Shown here: piece by piece, positions 56,201-64,000 of the stretch
Position numbering within the stretch: position 1 is the stretch's first letter
Layout: every line of letters starts with the position of its first letter
Source: Bacteroidia bacterium
GTDB taxonomy: Bacteria; Bacteroidota; Bacteroidia; JADZBD01
Direction: 5' to 3'
Length of the DNA stretch: 64,000 nucleotides
Assembly (NCBI GenBank): GCA_020054095.1
Contig: JAGVMA010000007.1
Span: 33,486 to 97,485, forward strand
Notes under the pieces: model-generated
Told to the model about the DNA's origin: nothing
What the model saw: only the letters and a program-made list of their open reading frames with translations
The model's database searches: none
Position numbers and translations under genes: made by a program

Positions 56201-56452
56201 TGCAGTGGTTGTGTTTTCCGATAAACTATCAGCAGTAGTGCAAGTTTTAAAATTATATCCATCATAAATCACCAAACCGTTTTCGGTTGCCAAGTAAAGT
56301 TTCCCAAATTTATCTTGCCCTATGTCATATATGTATGATGATGCTAAGCCATTATCAAGGTTATAACTTTCGAAATTAAATTCTTGTGCGTTGCAAAAAA
56401 GATGCGCGAGCAAAACAGATACTAATAAATATGTTTTTTTTGGTTTTATCAT
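53250..56452 (-). pseudogene. Beta-propeller sensor/SpoIIE phosphatase (SiaA-like), split by a -1 frameshift
   Basis: Two adjacent frames form one gene. The upstream frame (56452-55241, 403 residues) has a signal peptide (CNAQ) and reg_prop propeller blades (LYLATENGLVIYDGYNF; NLWMGTYGKGLIKLA). The downstream frame (~55260-53250) continues blades (IYIATSEALYIFNS; NVWFASDGDGIFKFD-like), a Y_Y_Y domain, a membrane segment (WWFYVIILILISALVYIYV), coiled coil and SpoIIE phosphatase (DIVSGDFYYLRK, IDCTGHGVPGAL, DGMDVALCKI, FSDGFVDQFGG, QIDDILIIGLK). One extra A in the A-run opposite 55261-55264 would restore a 1067-residue protein. The frameshift is either real or a sequencing error. Confidence 0.85.
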
Positions 56453-57408
56453 TTAGTAGGTTTTATTACCACCTTACCACTAAATTTTGGAATACCACCT
56501 ATAGGAGCAGCGTAAAATGGCATCAGCTCACCATATTGATTGGTAACATACACTACCAAGTTATTGTTATTCACATTATTTTTTTTCACTAATTGAATGT
56601 CTAAGCTCGTGTTAATTTCTAAATCTATTATTTTATGTTCCGATGCTACCCAATTTGCATCGGTTGATAGTTTTACCAATTCGCCTTTTTTTGCAACAGA
56701 TATTATTCGCACAATCCCTTCTCCATCATAATCAAATGTATTTACTTTAACAGATACTACGCCTTTAGGAACAAATGGATAAATGTGCGATACACTACCC
56801 GGCTTATCATTTGTACGGAAACAATATTCATAAGCAAAAGCGTTGCCGCCTTCAATAGCTGTGTTTTCATCTTTTTTAGATGATATTGAAATCTTGTATA
56901 AATTTCCATCATCGCCCTCCAGGCCCTCAACAATCAATTTAAAAACATAACCACCATAATCCGGTTGTAATTCTCCTTCTGCTGGATTAAATGGGCCAAA
57001 TGAATACCATTTCTCGTCATAATCTGCATCATCGCCAAAAGTTTTAGTGCCCAGCATAACACCACTTTTATAATTTCCGGTTGGGTCTTGCTTTTTTGCG
57101 TCAGGGTTGGAGTGTGCAAGTTTACCACCGTATAGCGAAAAATTTGTTTTTGAATTAAACCCACCTTGGTTTTCATCTATTTTGCCACCGTTATTGGGGT
57201 CAAAAATTCTGATGTAAATCGGCTCGGTTCTGCTTTGCGGAATGGTGAGAAAATATATTTGAATATTGTCATCATCACCCCAAGATTTATCGGCCTCTTT
57301 TGAAAAAGTAACCAAGTAAGGAATGTTTTCATCTAACGAAGGCAATAATTGTGCTTTCGAGCTTAAACCGAAAACCAAGGGCGCAAGAATTATGATTTTA
57401 TTTTTCAT
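56449..57408 (-). CDS. Secreted protein of unknown function in the adhesin/Sia operon
   Basis: 319 residues, not recognised. Signal peptide (~1-19, ending SSKAQ). Mature part is acidic, beta-rich and Asp/Gly-rich: NGGKIDENQGGFNSKTNF, GDDADYDEKWYSFGPFNPAE, FDYDGEGIVRIISVAKKG. Two repeated halves may be beta-sandwiches. It starts 1 base after the OmpA-like gene and overlaps the propeller-SpoIIE gene by 4 bases (ATGA), so it is co-translated with both. A periplasmic link or ligand of the sensor is possible, by position only. Confidence 0.75.
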   Translation of the reverse strand: MKNKIIILAPLVFGLSSKAQLLPSLDENIPYLVTFSKEADKSWGDDDNIQIYFLTIPQSRTEPIYIRIFDPNNGGKIDENQGGFNSKTNFSLYGGKLAHSNPDAKKQDPTGNYKSGVMLGTKTFGDDADYDEKWYSFGPFNPAEGELQPDYGGYVFKLIVEGLEGDDGNLYKISISSKKDENTAIEGGNAFAYEYCFRTNDKPGSVSHIYPFVPKGVVSVKVNTFDYDGEGIVRIISVAKKGELVKLSTDANWVASEHKIIDLEINTSLDIQLVKKNNVNNNNLVVYVTNQYGELMPFYAAPIGGIPKFSGKVVIKPTK

Positions 57409-57409
57409 T

Positions 57410-59611
57410 TTATTTTAATTGAGGAATGATTACCACAAATCTTTTCGATTTGTTTTTGACTTGTTGTTTTTGTTTGTTTCCTGGCAAGTTTATTCCGTAC
57501 CATTTGCTGGTAACACTTTTTTTGTCAACACTGTTTGTCAGCAGCACATTTTTTACTGCGGCCACACGCATTTGCGATAAAGTTAAATTATAATCCGTGC
57601 CCGATTTGTCATCAGCAAAACCCATCAAGAAAAACCCGTAATATTTTCCGGCTTTGTAATTTTTTACAAGCGATTGAATTTTGTCGTTATGCTCTTTATT
57701 TATTTTATGCGAATCAAAATCGAAATAAATTACAACTGCATCTTCGTATTTGGCGCTATCAAGAATTAAAATATTAAGCGATGCATTATACGATGCACTA
57801 TCAAAATTTATCTTAAAATCTTTTTTAGAATTTATTTGATTTTGAACAATGGTGTCGTTTGACAACACTACCACAAATGCATCAGAGTTTGCCGTTTTTT
57901 TTGTTTTCACATAGTCGGGTAGTAAATCTTTGGCGTTTTTTTCGTTGCCATAAATATATCTGTAAAGTGAATCGGAATAAACCACTTGCACTTTTTCCGA
58001 ATTGTCAACCATTAAATATTCAGGGTCAATTTTTTCGGACGATGAACCCAAGTAAATAGAAAAAGAAGGATTTTTGATTTTCGACAAATCATAAGGGCGT
58101 GTTTTGTCAATTTCATCTTTTCCCATTTGTATAAATGAGGATGTTTTATTAGTGGTGTATGCCTTAAACGATGCCGGCAGTACTACAATTGTTTTGGTGC
58201 AGCAAAATATAAATACACTATCTGCATTTAGGTTAGCTATCGTGTCGCGCACGGCCGTTACTCCTAATTTTATTTCGAAAGTGCCAGGCGCAGTAAATAG
58301 TTTATTTACCGATTTCCCTCTGAATAAATAATTGTTCCCCACACTCCAGAAATAATCTAAAATTTTGTATCCATCTAATTCCGAGCCTTTAGAATCAATT
58401 GTTTCATCATCGCCTACATATAATGTATCTGCACATTTTATGTGTAGGTTTTTTTTTTCGGTTACTTCTAATTTGTAATTGCTCTCGTTTAAAAACAAAT
58501 CGCCTGTTTGTTTGCTTATAATATTTAAGTCAACAAGGTAAGTTCCCGATTTTTTATAACAATGCTGCACACTTAAACCGTTTTTTTTATTGCCATCGCC
58601 AAAATTCCATTCGTAGTAAAAATCAATTGTGTCTTGCGTAAGCATAGATGTTTCTTCCGTAAAATCGAAACAATACGGTTGTTCTTTGTAGGCAATACAG
58701 TTTTTAAACAATGGCCAATTAATATCAAAGCGCACTATTTCATCGTTGTCATTGGTGTATCTATTTGTGGAAAAATAACCGTGCCGTTTGTTTAAGTCAA
58801 CTATCAATGCAAAATCATCATAGACGGTATTTATTGGTGATTTAAATTTATAGGGTGTGCTGTAAAGCGTATATGATTTTTCGGAATAAAAAATATCGTA
58901 GCCACCGTTGCTCGAATGGCCTTTAGACGAAAAAATTAAATTCCCATCGCCATCTACAAACGGATATCCTTCATCTTTAGAAGTGTTTATTTTTTGACCT
59001 AAATTTTCGGGGGCCGACCATGTGTTGTTTCCATAATTGCTTTTGTATAAATCGTTTCCGCCAAAGCCGCCTTTTTTATCCGAAGCAAATAAAATAGAGT
59101 TTCCGTTATTAAAAATGAACGGATGAAAATAGGAAAACGTATCATCCGGGATAACTATTGCAATTGGTTTCCCCCACTTGCCGTTATTGTTCATTGTTAC
59201 GCTGTAAATGCCCGATACAATCTTTCCTTTCACTTTAACATTTGCAGTATAGTAAAGGCAATTGTTTGCCGAATCGAATGATGCAGTGCCTTCGCTCAAA
59301 CCTGTGTTAATGGTTTTTATCGCATCTGCTTTATTGAGGTTATTGTTTTGTGAAAAATACAAATCGTCAAATTGTTCGTTGTTGATGGCCGAAGTGGTTT
59401 TTATACCCAGTGCATGTTGCCTGTTAGAGGTAAAAATGATGCCATTTTTAAAAAAGCAAGGTGCGTAATCAGAGTTTGATGAGTTAAATCCGGGTCTTGT
59501 AATTTTAATAATACTTGTATCGCGCAAGTAAAGAGATGCGTTTTGCGAAACGCTCCCAAATGGATGCAGCATAAAACTGAAAAAAAATAAAACGATGTAT
59601 CGCTTATGCAT
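57410..59611 (-). CDS. OmpA-family outer-membrane protein with PD40 propeller and PKD domain
   Basis: 733 residues. Signal peptide, PD40-type beta-propeller ~35-300 (FASDKKGGFGGNDLYKSNYG; GYPFVDGDGNLIFSSKGHSS), PKD domain ~320-400 (YYEWNFGDGNKKNGLSVQHC), and a C-terminal OmpA-like peptidoglycan-binding domain ~620-733 (IYFDFDSHKINKEHNDKIQS; GFADDKSGTDYNLTLSQMRV). The architecture is like PorE/SprE-linked T9SS proteins and anchors surface machinery to the cell wall. Sits 3 bases downstream of porP/sprF-like. Confidence 0.9.
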   Translation of the reverse strand: MHKRYIVLFFFSFMLHPFGSVSQNASLYLRDTSIIKITRPGFNSSNSDYAPCFFKNGIIFTSNRQHALGIKTTSAINNEQFDDLYFSQNNNLNKADAIKTINTGLSEGTASFDSANNCLYYTANVKVKGKIVSGIYSVTMNNNGKWGKPIAIVIPDDTFSYFHPFIFNNGNSILFASDKKGGFGGNDLYKSNYGNNTWSAPENLGQKINTSKDEGYPFVDGDGNLIFSSKGHSSNGGYDIFYSEKSYTLYSTPYKFKSPINTVYDDFALIVDLNKRHGYFSTNRYTNDNDEIVRFDINWPLFKNCIAYKEQPYCFDFTEETSMLTQDTIDFYYEWNFGDGNKKNGLSVQHCYKKSGTYLVDLNIISKQTGDLFLNESNYKLEVTEKKNLHIKCADTLYVGDDETIDSKGSELDGYKILDYFWSVGNNYLFRGKSVNKLFTAPGTFEIKLGVTAVRDTIANLNADSVFIFCCTKTIVVLPASFKAYTTNKTSSFIQMGKDEIDKTRPYDLSKIKNPSFSIYLGSSSEKIDPEYLMVDNSEKVQVVYSDSLYRYIYGNEKNAKDLLPDYVKTKKTANSDAFVVVLSNDTIVQNQINSKKDFKINFDSASYNASLNILILDSAKYEDAVVIYFDFDSHKINKEHNDKIQSLVKNYKAGKYYGFFLMGFADDKSGTDYNLTLSQMRVAAVKNVLLTNSVDKKSVTSKWYGINLPGNKQKQQVKNKSKRFVVIIPQLK

Positions 59612-59614
59612 AAA

Positions 59615-60505
59615 TCAGTTTCGGGTTCGTTTAGCGTTTACAGTGTATGCAAAAACATAGCGCAATGCTATCTCGTGCGAATTAAATGAAAATGTATTGA
59701 GTGGATTCAGTGTCATATCGTAAGCATAACCAAAGTCTAATTGCTTGTTAAGAGAAATGCGCGCTAAAAAAATTACGGCATCATTAGTGCGATAACCACC
59801 TCCGAGCGAATATTTTTTGTTGTAAGTGAATAGGCAGTTAATGTCTGCTTCGGCAGGTGAATTTTTATAAGTCTTAATTAAAACCGATGGTGTAATTGAA
59901 AATTTATCGGTAAACGATTGCTCGTATTTACCGAAAACCAAAAATTCTTTGTATGATGAAGTAACTGTTTTTAAACTTTGGTAAACGGATGGAACAGATA
60001 AACCAAGTGTTAATTTTTTTGTGCTAAAACTTATGCCGGCTCCGGCACCTGCCGTGTATGTAATTTGGTCGCCATTGCCATACACAGGGTCATTGCTTGT
60101 AGTTGATTTTATTTTTGTCCATTCATTTTTCATTTGTTTTGCCACCGCATTTATGCCAAATGCCAAGTGCATTTCTTTTGCAACCATAATGCGGTAAGCA
60201 TACACAAGCGAAATAAAATTTGTTTTTGTTACGCCTATCTGGTCGCTTTGGATTTCGGCACCAAGGTTCATTTTTTTATTAAAGAGCGATGTGTGCATAT
60301 TTACATCGGTTGTAACAGGTGCGCCTTCAAAATTTAGCCACTGCCTGCGATGTATGAGCGAAACATCGAGTGCATCATTAAAACCCGCAAACGATGGATT
60401 AATACTTTGCGGATTAAACAAATATTGCGAGTAAAGCGGTGTGTGTTGCGAAAAACACGCGCTTATGCTCATCAATATTGTTACTATCGTTAATAGTGCT
60501 CTCAT
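59615..60505 (-). CDS. PorP/SprF family type IX secretion-associated outer-membrane protein
   Basis: 296 residues. Signal peptide ending SACFSQ, then the family start HTPLYSQYLFNPQSINPSFA and GFNDALDVSLIHRRQWLNFE, FISLVYAYRIMVAKEMHLAF, and a C-terminal barrel ending ALRYVFAYTVNAKRTRN. PorP/SprF proteins are encoded directly after T9SS type B adhesins and help their export or attachment at the surface. Here it starts exactly one base after the adhesin stop (TAG ATG). Confidence 0.94.
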   Translation of the reverse strand: MRALLTIVTILMSISACFSQHTPLYSQYLFNPQSINPSFAGFNDALDVSLIHRRQWLNFEGAPVTTDVNMHTSLFNKKMNLGAEIQSDQIGVTKTNFISLVYAYRIMVAKEMHLAFGINAVAKQMKNEWTKIKSTTSNDPVYGNGDQITYTAGAGAGISFSTKKLTLGLSVPSVYQSLKTVTSSYKEFLVFGKYEQSFTDKFSITPSVLIKTYKNSPAEADINCLFTYNKKYSLGGGYRTNDAVIFLARISLNKQLDFGYAYDMTLNPLNTFSFNSHEIALRYVFAYTVNAKRTRN

Positions 60506-63500
60506 CTAATTTCGTTTTATAACCACAAAACCTTTTAGTGTTTCGTAGTTTTTAATTTTTACTATGTAGAAATAGGTATCGTCTGCCAAATCCTGATTAC
60601 TGCTATTTTTTCCATCCCAATTATTTTGATAGTTTGTGTTTTCGTAAACCACATTTCCCCATCGGTTTAAAATTTGTATTTCTATGTTTTCCCAAAAACC
60701 AAAACCGGGAATCATGAAAAAATCATTTATACCATCGCCATTAGGTGAAAAGCCATTTGGAATAAAAAACTCACCAACGTTTATTATAACATCGTCTGTT
60801 GATGCCGGGCAAGTTCCGTTACTCACTGTCCACCTAAGCGTTACAGTTCCCACTTCTAAATCAGTAATTAATGTATTGTCCAAATTACTATTTACAATAG
60901 TTGCCGTGCCCGATACCAATTGCCAACTGCCTATCCCAAATACCGGAATGTTTGCGCTAAGCTGAGTCATTGGGGTATTAATGTTTTGATCAGGACCCGC
61001 ATCGGCAGTAGTAGGCAAGTTCTCAACCAGAATTGTAACAGTAGAAACCGATGCGGAACAATTGCCTAAACTTATTGCCCACTGAAACACATTGGTGCCT
61101 GTTGCTAAATTTGTTACAGTAGTAGTTGCTGATGTAGGATTTGTAATGATGCCGCTACCGGAGATTAGGGTCCATAAACCAACGCCCAGAGTTGGTGTGT
61201 TAGCGTTTAGTGAAGTGGTCGGATTGTTTTCACAAAGTGTTTGGTTTGCCCCTGCATTAGCCGCAGTTGGAACAGAGTCAACAATAATCAACATCGTATC
61301 CACCGAAGGAGGACAGGTTCCGTTACTGATTGTCCAAGTGAAAATATTTGTTCCGAACGCAACATTATTTATTGCGCTCGTGGGCGATGTGGTATTTGCA
61401 AAATTTCCGCTGCCGCTAACAATTGCCCAAATGCCTGTTCCAGTGCTTGGGTTGTTTGCAGTCATTAAAGTATTATTGGTACTAATGCACAAAAACTGAT
61501 CTGCACCTGCATTGGCAGTAGTTGGGAGAGCATCCACATTAATAATAACAGTATCGGTAGAAGCAGCGCAAGTTCCGTTTACAATTGCCCACACAAAAAT
61601 ATTTGCTCCCACGCTTAATCCTGTAACTGCCGATGTTGGCGAAATAGGATTGGTTGGCGTCCCCGTTCCCGAAAACAATGTCCACATTCCTGTTCCGATA
61701 GTTGGTGCGTTTCCTACAAAAGCAGAAGAAGAGTTGCAAATAGTTTGATCAGTTCCTGCGTTAGAATTTGAAGGTAACGAGTCAACAAAAATAATAACTG
61801 TATCTACCGAAGGCGTGCAAGTTCCGTTGGTGATTGTCCAAGTAAAAATATTTGCGCCACCGCCCAAGTTGGTAACAGTGGTGTTTTCTAAAGTAGTATT
61901 TGTGATAGTTCCTTGCCCTGTAACCAATGCCCAAGCACCGCTGCCAATTGTTGGCGAGTTAGCAGCCATAGTTACGTTTACATTACTGATACAAATTGTT
62001 TGGTCTGCACCTGCATTGGCAGTACTAGGAAATGGGTCAACAGTAATTTTCACTTGGTCGGATGATGATGGGCATGTGCCGTTAGTTATAGTCCACTGGA
62101 AAATATTTACACCCACAGTTAAGCCCGTTACTGCTGATGTTGGCGAAGTAGGATTGATTGGCGTTCCCGTTCCCGAAACCAATGTCCACATTCCGTTGCC
62201 AATTATTGGTGTGTTTCCGGAAAATACTGATGTGGTAGAACAAACAGTTTGATCAGAGCCTGCATTAGCACCGGTTGGAAAGTCATCTACTTGAATGATT
62301 ATTGTGTCGCGCGAAACAGGACATGGCGAATTAACGATGCTCCATTCAAAAATATTTTGCCCCACACTCAATCCGGTAACCAAACTTGTATCAGCAGTTG
62401 GCGAAATAATATTTCCGGTGCCTGCTACTAAAGTCCATGTGGCCGAACCTATCACCGGAAAATTACCGATGAGTGTTGCCGAATCGTTACACAATACTTG
62501 GTCGAGACCTGCATTGGCTTGTGTAGAATATTGATTAACTGCAATCACCAACGTATCGCGCGAAGTTGGGCAGGTGCCATTTGAAATGGCCCACTCAAAT
62601 AAATTTGAAATCACGAACAAACCTGTAACCGTAGAGTTGTATTGTGTTGGGCTCACCACATTTCCTGTTCCACCTACACGTGTCCAAAATCCGCTGCCAA
62701 TAAGCGGCATGTTACCTTGTAGAAATGCAGTTGAGTCGCATATAACTTGGTCTGGTCCTGCATTTGATGTTGTTGGCATTGGGTCAACATTTATCACCAT
62801 TGTATCGCGCGATACAGCGCAAGGACCATTTGCAATCGTCCACTGAAAAATATTTGCTCCCACGCTTAAGCCCGTAACTGCTGAAGTGGGCGAATTAGGC
62901 GATGTTGGCGTTCCTGTTCCTGAAACTAATGACCAAATTCCTGTTCCGTTTACTGGTGTGTTGCCATTAAAATTATGCGATGATGAACAAATGGTAGTAT
63001 CGTTTCCGGCATTAGCTATAGTTGGTACTTGGTAAACGATAATAGTCATTTGATCGGTTGATGGTGGGCAAGTGCCGCTTGTAATTGTCCATTGGAAAAT
63101 ACTTGTTCCTAAGCCAATAGCAGTTACAGTGGTGTTGGGTGAAGTTGGGTTAGTGATAGTTGCTGTGCCCGATACCAATGTCCATAGCCCACTGCCAATA
63201 GTTGGTGTATTAGCATTAAGCGATGTGTTGGGATTTGTGATACATAGATTTTGGTCGGCATTTGCATTAGCAACCGTTGGCACCGGGTCAACAAAAATGC
63301 GAACAGTATCTGCCGATGTTGGGCAGGTTCCGCTCGTAATTACCCATCTGAAAATATTTGTACCAACACTTAACCCCGTAACTGCCGATGTTGGAGAACT
63401 TGGTGTAGTGGGTGTACCTGTGCCCGAAACTAAATACCAAAATCCATTGCCAATTATTGGGCTGTTGCCGATGAAAGCAGAACTTGATGAACAAATGTAT

Positions 63501-64000
63501 TGGTCAGCACCAGCATTGGCAACCGTAGGCATTGGGTCAACATTGATGGTAATAAAATCATCGGAAGGTGCACAAGTGCCGTTTGTGATTCGCCATCTGA
63601 AAACATTTGCGCCCACGCTTAATCCGGTAACTGCCGATGTAGGCGAAGTTGGGTTGGTAGGTACTCCTGTTCCGGAAACTAATGTCCACAATCCGTTGCC
63701 AATGCTTGGCGTGTTGCCTGATAATATGGATGACGAAGCGCAAATTGTTTGGTCAACTCCTGCATTGGCAGTAGTAGGTAATGGGTCAACATTTATTGTT
63801 ACCTGATCGGATGATGACGGGCAAGTGCCGCTTGTAATTGTCCACTGAAAAATATTTGCGCCCACGCTTAAAGCCGTAACACCCGATGTGGGCAAAGTGG
63901 GCGATGATGGAACTCCTGTTCCGGAAATCAATGTCCAAAAACCTGTTCCGGTTGTTGGCGTATTTCCTGCAAAGGCAGATGATGATGAGCAAATTGTTTG
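60506..64000 (-). CDS. Giant repeat adhesin with T9SS type B (gliding-motility-associated) C-terminal domain, 5' end beyond the window
   Basis: The frame is open from 64000 to 60506 (1164 residues visible). About 12 full and one partial ~83-residue repeats share the pattern ANAGADQTIC, GNGLWTLVSGTG, SPTSAVTGLSVGANIFQWTI, NGTCP-S-DTVTI (two Cys per repeat). The last ~90 residues are a CHU_C/type B domain: FIPNGFSPNGDGINDFF, IQILNRWGNVVYENTNYQNN and GFVVIKRN. It is exported by the T9SS and displayed as a filamentous adhesin. First gene of the operon continuing to siaC-like at 52379. Confidence 0.93.
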   Translation of the reverse strand, partial: QTICSSSSAFAGNTPTTGTGFWTLISGTGVPSSPTLPTSGVTALSVGANIFQWTITSGTCPSSSDQVTINVDPLPTTANAGVDQTICASSSILSGNTPSIGNGLWTLVSGTGVPTNPTSPTSAVTGLSVGANVFRWRITNGTCAPSDDFITINVDPMPTVANAGADQYICSSSSAFIGNSPIIGNGFWYLVSGTGTPTTPSSPTSAVTGLSVGTNIFRWVITSGTCPTSADTVRIFVDPVPTVANANADQNLCITNPNTSLNANTPTIGSGLWTLVSGTATITNPTSPNTTVTAIGLGTSIFQWTITSGTCPPSTDQMTIIVYQVPTIANAGNDTTICSSSHNFNGNTPVNGTGIWSLVSGTGTPTSPNSPTSAVTGLSVGANIFQWTIANGPCAVSRDTMVINVDPMPTTSNAGPDQVICDSTAFLQGNMPLIGSGFWTRVGGTGNVVSPTQYNSTVTGLFVISNLFEWAISNGTCPTSRDTLVIAVNQYSTQANAGLDQVLCNDSATLIGNFPVIGSATWTLVAGTGNIISPTADTSLVTGLSVGQNIFEWSIVNSPCPVSRDTIIIQVDDFPTGANAGSDQTVCSTTSVFSGNTPIIGNGMWTLVSGTGTPINPTSPTSAVTGLTVGVNIFQWTITNGTCPSSSDQVKITVDPFPSTANAGADQTICISNVNVTMAANSPTIGSGAWALVTGQGTITNTTLENTTVTNLGGGANIFTWTITNGTCTPSVDTVIIFVDSLPSNSNAGTDQTICNSSSAFVGNAPTIGTGMWTLFSGTGTPTNPISPTSAVTGLSVGANIFVWAIVNGTCAASTDTVIINVDALPTTANAGADQFLCISTNNTLMTANNPSTGTGIWAIVSGSGNFANTTSPTSAINNVAFGTNIFTWTISNGTCPPSVDTMLIIVDSVPTAANAGANQTLCENNPTTSLNANTPTLGVGLWTLISGSGIITNPTSATTTVTNLATGTNVFQWAISLGNCSASVSTVTILVENLPTTADAGPDQNINTPMTQLSANIPVFGIGSWQLVSGTATIVNSNLDNTLITDLEVGTVTLRWTVSNGTCPASTDDVIINVGEFFIPNGFSPNGDGINDFFMIPGFGFWENIEIQILNRWGNVVYENTNYQNNWDGKNSSNQDLADDTYFYIVKIKNYETLKGFVVIKRN
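60800..64000 (-). repeat. Tandem ~249-base repeat array encoding the adhesin domains
   Basis: Twelve full units and one cut unit run to the window end. Segments such as CCCACGCTTAA..CC.GTAACTGC.GA recur nearly unchanged around 61605, 62855, 63365, 63612 and 63862, while others have diverged. Similarity at DNA level allows copy-number change by recombination and makes assembly collapse possible. Long plus-strand frames here are antisense shadows of the repeat. Confidence 0.85.

Noticed and set aside
63072..63806. Long plus-strand open frames (up to 244 codons) opposite the adhesin
   Set aside because: They repeat with the period of the adhesin domains, lack any start signals and are antisense shadows of a codon-biased repeat.

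Overview
The window is AT-rich chromosomal DNA from a member of the Bacteroidetes (Bacteroidota), probably a free-living or environmental lineage. The evidence is repeated: four proteins with type IX secretion system (T9SS) type A C-terminal sorting domains, one giant T9SS type B (gliding-motility-associated) adhesin, PorP/SprF and OmpA/PD40 outer-membrane proteins, a carboxypeptidase-like TonB-dependent receptor, DUF5606, FtsE next to a large TPR protein, and promoters of the Bacteroidetes TTTG-N17-20-TAnnTTTG type. Shine-Dalgarno sites are mostly absent. Genes are tightly packed, several convergent pairs overlap at their stop codons, and no gene-free stretch exceeds about 250 bases. I saw no rRNA, tRNA, CRISPR array, prophage or insertion sequence.

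Layout. 1-894 (minus) is the N-terminal part of gpmI, carrying a palindromic repeat inside its coding sequence. 895-1144 is a dispersed/tandem repeat patch. 1145-2478 (minus) is an orphan histidine kinase coupled to a nonsense-interrupted GxxExxY gene. 2562-6356 (plus) holds a membrane metallophosphoesterase and a TonB-C-like/PadR/PspC operon. 6557-7849 is a T9SS-cargo pseudogene. 7860-10382 (minus) is a TonB-dependent receptor. 10469-11126 is a nucleotidyltransferase plus 58-residue partner, a candidate toxin-antitoxin-like pair, convergent with folK. 11686-16910 contains sppA, a T9SS sugar-dehydrogenase-like protein, an unknown membrane protein and a GT87-like protein. 16928-21412 (minus) contains an unknown secreted coiled-coil protein and uvrA. 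21490-29474 contains a fused permease/spermidine-synthase-like protein, an ECF sigma factor, lipoproteins, a T9SS protein, a TPR-SpoIIE phosphatase and DUF5606. 29533-45118 is mostly housekeeping and envelope genes: M3 peptidase, DinB, murB, two glycosyltransferases, ftsE, TPR plus beta-barrel pair, D-Ala-D-Ala dipeptidase, yajQ, acyl-CoA ligase, two small (lipo)proteins and rpsT. 45217-52305 contains glutathione peroxidase, idi, a T9SS subtilase, a cyclophilin and a glutamate-synthase-like flavoprotein.

The most interesting part is 52379-64000 (minus), a seven-gene near-gapless operon. In transcription order it encodes a giant T9SS type B repeat adhesin (5' end beyond the window), PorP/SprF, a PD40-PKD-OmpA protein, an unknown secreted protein, a beta-propeller sensor with a SpoIIE (SiaA-like) phosphatase, a SiaB-like kinase and a SiaC-like phosphoprotein. 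This physically links a cell-surface adhesin export/anchoring module with a complete Sia-type phospho-switch (phosphatase-kinase-substrate). The phosphatase gene carries a one-base frameshift in this sequence.

Three genes are disrupted by single changes (in-frame TAA at 1316-1318, TGA for Trp at 7046-7048, -1 frameshift at 55261-55264). Each could be genuine decay or a sequencing/assembly error.
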